From Saccoglossus kowalevskii (taxonomy: Eukaryota > Hemichordata > Enteropneusta > Harrimaniidae): a stretch of 27,440 bases of DNA. Both the position numbers and the translations under genes were made by a program. Below, one piece after another: positions 18,841 through 27,440 of the stretch. Numbering within the stretch: the first letter of the stretch is position 1; each line of letters begins with the position of its first letter. The notes under the pieces are model-generated. The model was not told the origin of the DNA. It ran no database searches and saw only the letters and a list, made by a program, of their open reading frames with translations. Location of the stretch: contig NW_003156234.1 of assembly GCF_000003605.2 (NCBI RefSeq), forward strand, positions 612,194 to 639,633, read 5' to 3'.

Positions 18841-21410
18841 GTTATTTTATTTATTTTTATTTTCAACAAGACAATACAAAGGAACATCATAAAGTTACAA
18901 AAAGAGCAGTAAAGACATCTATTCAAAATATAAAATACATGGTTGCTATTTTTTTTAACAAATTTATCAAAATATGGTTTACTTTTTCTTTTTAATATAC
19001 ATCTGTTCTGAAATGCAGGGTTTGTTTTTATTACATTTACATTTGCAAATACAATTTTTGGCATGAAATACTAATTGATTCAAAAATAGTTGATATTGAG
19101 AATATGTGCCCATTATTCCAAATAATATATCTTTAACATGCAGTGTAAGTTGCAATCTGATTAAATCCGATGTAGTGTACGGGCTTTAATTATTTTGGCT
19201 ATAAAATTATTTTAATTTTAATTTGTACTTTTGTTATTAATGCCTTTTTATTTTATTATTTTACTTTGATTTTGATTTTGATTTTGTGTTTTTTTTTTAA
19301 TTCCGCCCTACATACATCCCTTGTTGGTTTTCACAATTACCAACACTTCAAAACAAATTAAATACTAGAATAAAATAAAATAAATATACCAAAAAAAAAG
19401 CAAAAACTAGGATCTTATTTTAATCAGATTGTGTAAGTTTTTTTTTATTCTTCAAAAAACATCTGTAGGAGATCTTCTTTCATCATTTCAAAAATTAGAA
19501 ACAAAAACACACGCCCAATGTAAGTGTTCTGTTTTCTCTGGAAATACTTCACAAAAGTTACGTAAAGCATTAGCACGTTTACCCATATTATAAAAGAGAG
19601 AACTAGTACAAGCAACATTATTCAAAATTTTATATTGAAATTCTCTGATTCTCATATTTCCCAGCACTTTTCCTGGTAATAAGTAGTACGAATTCAAAGC
19701 AGTATTCTAAATGCCATATCTTTCAGATAATTTATTTTTCACAGTGGGCTGTTGACTTTTCTAGTAATCAAGTGCCAATGTATCTTGCTAGCAGTGATTT
19801 TATCTAACTTAAGATTTGAATCCTTATTTTGAATCAACAAAAGTATGGGTTCATACCTAATCTGTTGATTCAAAACTTTTAATATCACCCTTTAAGGATT
19901 TTCTGAAATTAAACTCATTTATCTTATTTATGGTTATTTTCATTATACCTCTATTTACAAAAATTTCAAAAGAAACACTTTTACCGGAAACACTATACAT
20001 ATCCTTGACAAACCAAAAACTATTTGCAAGGAAATCTTTAAAAAATATCATTTCATTGTTAATAATTAAATCACTATTATTCCAAATAAATTGTAGTGGT
20101 GCACAAGCACAGGTTGTTCGCCAGGCAGTTAAGACCTCCAAGTAAGAATTTTGAGGTCATGTTATGCCCCAATTTCATAATTACAGTAGAATAACAACGT
20201 CCCCAAAATTTAATAAGATTGTGATCCAGGAAATATGTCCACGAGAAAGGAGATGTACTGAAATAACGTTGTACCCATACCACTTAGGAGACAGCAATCA
20301 TAGTGTCTACATTTAGCATTTTTAACCCGCTATCTTCTGTGCTTGCAATAATAGTTGATCGTTTTACATAATATCTTTGTTGTTTTCAAATGAAAGAATA
20401 AATCAAATCATTAACAGTTTTGATAAAATCAACTGGTACAGGTAGCTCAGACGCCCGAAATTTGTTTTAGATATTACAAATGTTTTAACTACTAAGTTGC
20501 GACCATAAATCGTGATATTCCGCTTATTCCATGCTGATAATGAAGCACTAATGTCATTTGTAAGATCACTGAAATTGTACTTCTCTGTGTCTTTGTGGGT
20601 AAAGTGAACGCAAAGAGCTAAAATTGGTTTCACGGGCCAACTGATATCCAAGGGTTGTTCAGAACTATTAAACTACCAAGCCATAAGCCTTCCTTCCGTC
20701 ATCATTAACCCACCAATCAGAAACATTTTCAAATTCCAAATAATCTTTTCGTGGATTCAACGTCTGAGAGAACACACGTTGAATCGTCTGCGTATTGAAC
20801 TAATTGTGTAACATTACCATCCACACCAATACCACGAATATTATTATCAGAACGAATACTAATCGAAAGCATCTCAAGAGCAAAGATCACCCTGCCGAAC
20901 TCCCCTTGAAAATATAGCCTGACGTGTAACCATTATTTAATGTACAACTTGAAATACAAAACACTTTTTAAAAGAATGTAAATTTGTTTTTCCTAATTTC
21001 TAATAATGAACGTGTAACGTCTCGTATTTGACATAACCTGTCTGATTATTATGAATTATGTGAGGAAGGACGTCATCAAGACGTTTATCGAAACATTTTT
21101 ACAATCAACGTTAATTATTAAAATCGGGCGCCAATTCTTGAGCAAAAGTAGATCTTTATTTTTTTGTAATAGAATTGATTACTGGTTGGCGCTGTGATGT
21201 TGCAATTTCCACCTGGACATGTGAAAGACTCAACACACACGTACCCGACACAAGTTTTTGTAAAATGTGGATATAATACCATCTTTATGAGAAGTTTTAT
21301 TTTCTGCCAGATCCTCGACCACCTTTTTACATTCATCAAAGTTCGACAGACTTTCACACCTATTACGCATATCAGAATTGAGTGTAGGAGATTCGAGGTT
21401 TTCAAAAAAA
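18841..21410 (-). mobile_element. Decayed L1/Tx1-like LINE ORF2 relic, ~2.5 kb
   Basis: Read on the minus strand, successive blocks match a LINE reverse transcriptase in correct order. DECKKVVEDLAENKTSHKDG is at 21278-21337, KDLLLLKNWRPI at 21122-21157 and KRLDDVLPHIIHNNQTGYVK at 21027-21086. LNNGYTSGY then RGVRQGD lies at about 20886-20955, and the catalytic QYADDST surrounds YADD at 20783-20794. WNKRNITIYGRNLVVK falls within 20403-20651, FIWNNSDLIINNEM within 19857-20141 and MRIREFQYKILNN within 19488-19697. EKTEHLHWAC keeps part of a C-terminal cysteine/histidine motif. KDILFGI resumes the protein just below 19143. The region that should hold the first catalytic-aspartate box is deleted (about 20960-21026). 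Multiple frameshifts and stops are present. The 3' end is an A-rich tail (18841-18864). No endonuclease domain is seen, so the copy is 5'-truncated. Confidence 0.9.
19143..19439. mobile_element. Non-autonomous DNA transposon nested in the LINE relic, with 9-bp target duplication
   Basis: GTGTAAGTT occurs exactly at 19143-19151 and 19431-19439. The 279 bases between them (19152-19430) have inverted termini: GCAATCTGATTAAAtccGAT on the left and, reverse-complemented, AATCTGATTAAAataaGAT on the right. Removing the insert and one GTGTAAGTT copy joins LINE coding sequence on both sides (into LTLHVKDILFGI). There is no open frame; the body is AT-rich with three (GATTTT) units near 19267-19285. A 9-bp duplication fits Mutator-like elements. 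If the boundary shifts by one base, 8 bp would fit hAT. Confidence 0.8.
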
Positions 21411-22381
21411 AAATTATTTTATAATATTTTTATAAAATTTATTTTGTTAACGAGTACTTTTTTGATATGTTATAGACTATAGGCCCAGACATATACATAT
21501 GTTAAAATGTATAATGTTGATGATGAAGAAAAAATAAAACTGAAATTGATATTACAGTTAAATATATTTCAAAACGTCCATTCATATATAATTCCACTCT
21601 TGTGGGGGATCTTGTCTGTCCACGACCAAAACATATCTTATATATAATTAAGCGTATGAATGTGTCGTATGTACTGTCCAATCAGTGGCCTATCATCAAA
21701 TATATGTGATTCTGGCGTTTTATAATAAATGCTTTTGATTAATAATTGCGCTTTAAAATAATAATAATGAGATATATCTACGTCATAACCTCGTTAAAGT
21801 TATTAGCATATTATGTACGCAGTGCGCGTGCTTAGGGCCCTTTTTTCCATGTTCTACAACGCATGCGTCATCAGAGTGAAAACAATTACAATTTACATTT
21901 TATTCAAGTTAACTTTCAGCGCCATCAATGAGGTTTACCAATCAAATCTCGTATTCGTATTCGAAGTCCACACATAAGCCAAACCAACCCAGCGACTGCT
22001 CAGATTGCAAAGTAAATTTACACATCCCCACTATGTCATACGCTGTAATATACAATTACAATTCTGGTTCCTCCATAACTCTGCATAAATGTTTAATTGT
22101 GTTATATATCTCAATTACGATGATCAGGTGGGATATCGAGTAAATAGAAAACAAAAATGAAAGCATTGCGTTTCTATATTCACAATGTTGCGTTGATGAG
22201 AATGAATACCTAATTCAAGCATTGTAAAACCATCTGGTTGTATTGTCTTAGTACAAATGAATAATAAACAAGATTAATTGAAACTAATAATCCATCTCAA
22301 AAAATTCCAATGGACTACTATCAGAGTTGTAGGTGCATTTAGCCTTCGAAGTTCACGCGTTATCTTCTTCCACGTACTTCT
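21411..22381. other. AT-rich stretch without a recognisable gene
   Basis: A weak continuation of the LINE upstream of 21410 cannot be confirmed. A small CpG-containing patch lies near 21815-21870. A 71-codon plus-strand frame (21928-22143) has no recognisable domain. Confidence 0.45.
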
Positions 22382-22654
22382 TCAGTGTGTTGTAGTCATG
22401 GGTTTAGTAAAATGTGGCATATTTTCTTGCGGATCAACCAATCGATAGTGAAATTTCTTGAAAATGTCATAAAATCGGAACTGCATTTTATTCAATCGTT
22501 TGAAAATGTTTAGTTCGCTACTATTTCGTATCTTCAGATTCACAGAGTCTGAGAAACTATGGTGAACACCATTAGTAATTTGTATATCGATAATGTTGAA
22601 TAACTCATGATGTCCTAATACCAGTTCAGACACACGCATACAATGATAAAACAT
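22382..22654 (-). CDS. Hypothetical 90-residue open frame
   Basis: The frame starts at ATG 22652-22654 and ends at TGA 22382-22384. The peptide is mixed in composition rather than low-complexity and contains MRVSELVLGHHELFNIIDIQ near the N-terminus and KMQFRFYDIFKKFHYRLVDP near the C-terminus. No signal peptide, membrane segment or known domain is seen. A second in-frame ATG occurs five codons in. It has no neighbouring exon or promoter signal, so it may be an exon, a transposon relic or chance. Its amino-acid make-up is more protein-like than that of other short frames nearby. Confidence 0.25.
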   Translation of the reverse strand: MFYHCMRVSELVLGHHELFNIIDIQITNGVHHSFSDSVNLKIRNSSELNIFKRLNKMQFRFYDIFKKFHYRLVDPQENMPHFTKPMTTTH

Positions 22655-23470
22655 TAATAATATTATTATAGCTCATATAATAATTGTGGTAATAAATTAA
22701 ATTGTGTTATGGTACATATGTCGATATAGAAACAAAATGATGAAATGTATTCACAAGTCTCCCTCTGATGGCAAATATGGTGAAATACAGCAATCCATTC
22801 ACAAATAATCGCACAGGTAAAACAGGTTACTGTAAAAAATATATGTATATAATGTGAGTGTATTAATTATTTATATATAATTTGATAATGTGCTTTCGTG
22901 ATTTGCAAATAATTGCATGACTAGTTATAGCAGAGCTTGTTTCTGTCGTCAGTTTTAAATATATATACGTAATTAAACGAATGCAAATTATTCACATATA
23001 CTGACGACAATACAAATTATTCATAAAAATTGAAATCTCTACTATAATATACAAATAAATTTAAAATTAAATAATATAGTATACTGATAGTTAGTGATAA
23101 AATGAAGTTTATTGACAGCTGTTTGATGTAGCAAAGCGGTATCAAAATATTTTGCGCAAACAATTGTGGTTTCATTATTCCTCGGTTTGAATATGCGAAT
23201 TGATTTCCGATCTCTGTTTATTGCGCACTAACAAATTGGTCAAAAAAAGTTCCAATGAAAGCATTAGGTCTTTATTTAGTTTCAATTATTAGCATTTTTG
23301 GGTTAGGCCGGTAAAATGATTGCATGATTGTTATTAGTCTTACCCATCGAACGTTGCTCCATGGATTTGTGTACGGTATGTTCGATCATCCCCTTATTCA
23401 AAGATAATGTAGTAAACAAATAGGGCACTATTGATTCAGAGCAGTGGCGAGAGCAGTTTCTTTTGGAGGT
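22655..23470. other. Very AT-rich stretch with one inverted repeat
   Basis: TGTCGTCAGT (22944-22953) and ACTGACGACA (23000-23009) are perfect 10-bp inverted arms 46 bases apart. The related strings TGCAAATAATTGCA and TGCAAATTATTCA lie around them. No gene is visible; an 84-codon minus-strand frame at 23303-23557 has no recognised domain. Confidence 0.45.
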
Positions 23471-23478
23471 CCCCCCAG

Positions 23479-23494
23479 ACAGACACGTGTCTGT
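23479..23494. promoter_or_regulatory. 16-bp perfect palindrome with E-box core
   Basis: ACAGACACGTGTCTGT reads the same on both strands and is centred on CACGTG, the site of bHLH-zipper factors such as USF, MITF/TFEB or Max. The dyad symmetry is unusually long for an AT-rich background, but there is no adjacent gene, so a regulatory role is inference only. Confidence 0.35.
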
Positions 23495-23869
23495 GCATTT
23501 GCTTCGCAGCTCCACGCTGAAACGGGGATAGTCCAGGATATGGATTACCTTGTTCACAAACTATCTAATTTTTCTATATGTGCATGTTGACATAAAGCAG
23601 AAATGTTTACCACAAATAAGGAAAGTCATATTTTTACAACTCACATGTGTAATTTTCTATAATTTTGCAACATTTAAAGCAAGATCAAACTTTTTGAGTG
23701 AAAATAACTGTTCTGATAATTTCATGTTCTTATACAATGTTTTCAAACAAAATTATTAAGATGTGGGGGTTTTCGAAAATTGGGAAATGTGTTTCGTCCT
23801 GTTTTCTGTGAAGCTCAAAATAAAGATACTGGTACACATGCCAATTTGTTCATACAATGAGGAGTACAG

Positions 23870-23896
23870 GGTCAGTAGTTCACACTTTTACTGACC
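23870..23896. repeat. Hairpin with perfect 8-bp arms
   Basis: GGTCAGTA (23870-23877) and TACTGACC (23889-23896) are separated by 11 bases. Confidence 0.8.
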
Positions 23897-25312
23897 TGAG
23901 AACCAATCCCAGGATAGTGTCACTTATTTATCCAAACAAGCGCCCTCTAGAAAGCCCTAGATGGGAGCAGTAGTTCAGTCTTAGATTTTTCACATAAGCC
24001 TCCATAGCCTCCCGTTTAAAGCAGTGAAGCTGGAACTGATGACGTAATCGTTACGTTTCCTTGGTGAGTCAAAAAATTAAGAATCAAAATATAGGATTTG
24101 ACACAACTTTCATTATTATCCCTTGATATCACAGAATGTGAGTTGTGTGGACCGTTTTGTTTAGTCAGAGTCCTGCAATGTTATTACTATAATACATGTA
24201 TTACGTAAGCAGATGTTTATCTGTTATGTTGGTGGGAATCATCACACAATTTTGTTCCCGTTGACAATTGAGTAAGTCGATTACCCAAATGTGTGGTACA
24301 GCCAGAAAAGGTCTCCCAGACTCTACATATTTATCATGTCAAATAATTGGCTAAGTTGATGTTCAAGTCAGGGGTGTCAATCGAGATTTTTTAGTCGCGG
24401 GACTTTGGCAGATGCCTAACTTTTTTTATTAGTTTTAGTCCATGATACGAAAGGCTTGAACCAGCTGGACCCATAGTTTGTTGGCCACCGAGAAAGACAT
24501 AGCACGGTAGAGAAAAGACTTTGTGCTTTGTTTTAGGGATTTACGTTTTCAGTGTGAAATTTCCTCATTTGTATGACTCAGTTCACAGTTTGCGTTAAAC
24601 CGGGCATGCTGTGAGAAAGTTTTATAAATTAAATTCTGGTTTCATAGCTTTTATTTAACACTACCATTATAACCATTTCAATCCCATTACATCCTATACA
24701 CGAATTCTTGGAAGAAACTACTATTTCAGTTAAGTAATACAAATATGTGCACATAGCCCATGTTTTATTTGAGATCATTTGTTAGCTGTGACCTCATTTT
24801 CTGATTTGGGAAATTTTCTTGAGGGCAACTAATGGCCTTCATCTCCAGCAGATCACCAATTCCCTTTTTTGTGCTACATATTCTGCTTAATGAGTCTAAT
24901 CTAAAACTCTCAAGTTTTGGTAAGGTGAACTGGGTAAAATTTCAAATTATCCCCGGCAGAATTTGGAAGCTAAATAGTATATACATATTTAATGCGCTCT
25001 GTTTCCTAATACCGACCAGAGGCCAATTACAAAACAGCATGTTTGACGTCAGACTACGTGTTGATTAAACGATATTTTTTTCCATAATAACGCAAATACA
25101 TCACATAATGTCATATTTGAATATCTCTGATGTAAATATAAAAATTATCTAGCAATTATGTACTTGAAAGACACAGTTAGCACAATATATTTTGACGGGA
25201 CAGTGGGCTATTCATCAATGGCCATAACTGACTGACGAGTCACCGTCTTTGAATGTTACTTTGCCGCAATATTTGATTGACAATTCGTATCAGCAAAAAA
25301 AGTGGGCTTAGC
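23897..25312. other. Stretch without a recognisable gene
   Basis: A small dyad ACGTAA-TCG-TTACGT (24042-24056) resembles a bZIP half-site pair. A 78-codon plus-strand frame at 24832-25068 has no recognisable domain. Nothing else can be supported. Confidence 0.45.
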
Positions 25313-25629
25313 ATTGAAGAGCGGTGGTCGCTGCGCCGCGCATGTGCGGCATTTGTGTTGATTAACATTGCTTTTCCCACAATCCAATGCGCTCTTCTAT
25401 TGAAATCAGGAGTACGAGATTTGATCTGGGTGCCACGTACACTAATTGTCAAGGATGACTCCTTCCATACCTTCCAATCACCAAAGAAATTACCAAGTTA
25501 AAGCTTGGTAACGTCTTCGTTTGTATTCGTTTGTATTCGTTGGTCTGCGCAACAGTCATAGTCGCCGCCTTTGCTCATATGAGACCCATATCTCGCGCAT
25601 GCGTGGCGCGACGACCACCAATCATCAAT
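25313..25629. mobile_element. MITE-like element with ~38-bp inverted termini, related to 4439-4571
   Basis: The left end (ATTGAAGAGCGGTGGTCGC) and the reverse complement of the right end (ATTGATGATTGGTGGTCGTC) align over about 38 bases, with both continuing into GCGCC(G/A)CGCATG(T/C)GCG. The right arm shares ATGAG..CCCATATC...CGC.ACGAC, in register, with the right arm of 4439-4571, so the two are members of one family. The flanking sequence is TTGA/TCAA rather than TTAA. The 317-bp body has no recognised protein. It contains a hairpin TTACCAAG/CTTGGTAA (25490-25511) and a tandem CGTTTGTATT pair (25519-25538). Confidence 0.75.
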
Positions 25630-27440
25630 ATCGCAAATTACAATCAACCAACTTTACCGTGTTTTGGTCTGTTATGACGTATCTAAATATTTTTTGAGAA
25701 ATCACACGGTAATTCATACTAAGCAATATTGAGTATAGTTTGATTGGCAGGGTGGACTTCTCTTCTGTAGCCTATAACGGCTACAACAGTAAGTATGCAA
25801 ATCTCCAGCTTTTTAGGTTGATCGTCGAGGCTCTTCTAAACGTTAAGTTTCCAGGGAGCACTAAATATCCGAGCAACCCTAAGGCATAAAGACATTGTAG
25901 TGTACTTTTGATCAATGTCCCTCATACACATGTACTTACTGACTGGCGAGTAAACACGTGGCAAGGTTATTTTGTACACGTATCATCTAAATCGGCTGCT
26001 TTCCATTTATATATTAGCAGAGAAGGAAATTTGAAATTTTATAATTCATGTGTTATTTGTGTGTATTCGTAGTTTAAAATCGTAGACGAAGCGAAATGTG
26101 TGCTATTCGTTTGCTACTTCGTCTACGTTACTTTGTTTCCGCCAGTCTTGCTGAGTGTGAGTGGCGAATCGAAACGCTCGCAAACTGATTGTACAGAATC
26201 AACTAGTTCGTTTTATTCGAATTACGATAAGTGAACTATGTCTGACATTCACACATGTGCAATTATGCAAATATCATTAAACTCCATCGAGTTCGAATCA
26301 TAGCTAATAATAAACATCGCAGAATCAATGCGAGGTCAAAATCGTATGCTTATGAATACTGTCTTAACTAATGATTATGCCTCAGGGAACCTTAGTTGAA
26401 GTCTGTGTGCCAGGCTCGATACCATTTGTGTAAAAATGACCTATATTTCTGAACGCACGTTATTTTGTGTCTCGTTCGAATTATCAATGACATACGTGAA
26501 TGGAACTATTGGCGTTTCAGTGTAATATTGAAATATTTATATGCTGTTAATTAAATTACATTGTTTCAAATTTTATGTTTCAACTAAAAAATAGAACAGC
26601 TATTTCATAAACCTTGAATACTGAACATGGACATTTGACGTTATGTCAACTAATAATTACATCGTTTTTTCAACTTTTGAATATATAAGTTAGAATATTG
26701 ATCAAGACTAACGGGGGAATAATAATATAAACTTGAATAACGTAATAATAGAAACACGTGAAAATAATGGTATAATAATATAAATATTGAATATTATTAA
26801 ATTATAACGTGACCTAAACCTAGTATAGTATTATAAATATTGTGCAAATAACAGTCCCCGTCCGGTTTCAGTGATATTCAACATGTGCCAATTCATTATT
26901 TAAAGTTGGAGTCAGTTTATTTGTGAGATTCCTTCCTTTATTCTGCCAATGACATAATGCATTTCTAGCACAAAAATAAAGATTATCTATCATGAATCAT
27001 GTTTTGAAAGAAACGAATGTGCAAATGTGTTACAAATGTGTTGATAGTTAACCTACCCAGTACCATAATGACACGTCATAAAGATTCTGAATACTAATTA
27101 GAAAATATACCATCGATTTGAGTGATGTACATTACAATTGACATTTAATTATGGTCATTCTTTCTTGGTACATACTGAACGACCCTGGACGATGTTTAAA
27201 TGCCGGTTGCGTCAAATATAACACAACGAACAGATTCAACTAAGTTATGCAGCCATCTTTATTTATCAACTTACGTCATCTTACAATATGCAAATGAGAG
27301 TGACCCAGAGGTTAAGATACGTTTAGTCAATACACTACACGTACTTGTCGTAATAGTCTTATATTATAAGTTTAGTTGGCGGTGTACATATCTCTCGATG
27401 TCTATGCCAAGTATGTCAACGACGTTTTAGGTAAGAGAAT
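25630..27440. other. AT-rich stretch without a recognisable gene
   Basis: A hairpin (26081-26127) is listed separately. Two imperfect direct copies of AATAATATAAA.TTGAATA lie near 26719-26750 and 26771-26804. The 76-codon frame at 27200-27430 (+) has no recognisable domain. Confidence 0.45.
26081..26127. repeat. Hairpin with perfect 11-bp arms
   Basis: CGTAGACGAAG (26081-26091) and CTTCGTCTACG (26117-26127) enclose a 25-base loop that itself contains CGAAA and TTCG. The arms are GC-richer than their surroundings. There is no terminator or RNA-gene context; it may be the remains of a small inverted-repeat element. Confidence 0.8.

Noticed and set aside
20508-20521. Similarity to the arm of the palindromic element at 7352-7455
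   Set aside because: Only about 13 bases match, and they lie inside LINE coding sequence.
18831-20651. Minus-strand short frames taken as separate small genes
   Set aside because: They are consecutive pieces of one decayed LINE reverse-transcriptase protein and are annotated together.
25240-25501. Overlapping frames of 70-74 codons on both strands
   Set aside because: They lie within or across the inverted-repeat element at 25313-25629 and reflect its composition.
26288-26305. B-box-like GAGTTCGAATC suggesting another tRNA or SINE
   Set aside because: No A-box at suitable spacing and no acceptor-stem pairing.

Overview
The window looks like non-coding genomic DNA from a eukaryote, most likely an invertebrate animal. 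It is AT-rich, and no open frame exceeds about 110 codons outside the assembly gap. It contains decayed L1/Tx1-like non-LTR retrotransposons, MITE-like elements, a tRNA-derived SINE head, microsatellites and a run of 991 unknown bases (16261-17251). Nothing suggests a bacterial, plasmid or phage origin: there are no operons, no rRNA, no intact tRNA and no CRISPR. I cannot name the species from sequence alone.

Layout. 1-2200 holds three copies of a dispersed repeat; two of them look like one copy split by about 790 bp. 2200-6060 is mostly featureless AT-rich DNA with short tandem repeats and a 125-bp TTAA-flanked inverted-repeat element (4439-4571). 6060-8110 is less AT-rich. It has several short open frames on both strands, a small palindromic element (7352-7455) and a CpG-dense segment (about 7560-8110) that could be a promoter/first-exon area. 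9291-9372 is a tRNA-like SINE head on the minus strand. 11755-12820 is a plus-strand LINE reverse-transcriptase relic, possibly with outlying fragments at 10970-11149 and 12950-13189. 13200-16260 contains local duplications and hairpins but no recognisable gene. After the gap, 18030-18415 is a diverged tandem duplication with a 190-bp period.

The best-supported feature is a roughly 2.5-kb LINE ORF2 relic on the minus strand (21410 down to 18841). It retains reverse-transcriptase boxes, including YADD, and the C-terminal region, but has lost the first catalytic-aspartate box. A 279-bp non-autonomous DNA transposon with a perfect 9-bp target duplication is nested in it (19143-19439). 21411-27440 is again largely featureless, apart from a 90-codon minus-strand open frame (22382-22654), several palindromes and a second member of the TTAA-type inverted-repeat family (25313-25629).

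No cooperating set of host genes is visible. The content is best read as intergenic or intronic DNA shaped by transposable-element insertion and decay. I found no convincing undescribed biological system. The most informative observations are the nested insertion in the LINE, the two related inverted-repeat elements about 20 kb apart, and the split repeat near the left end.
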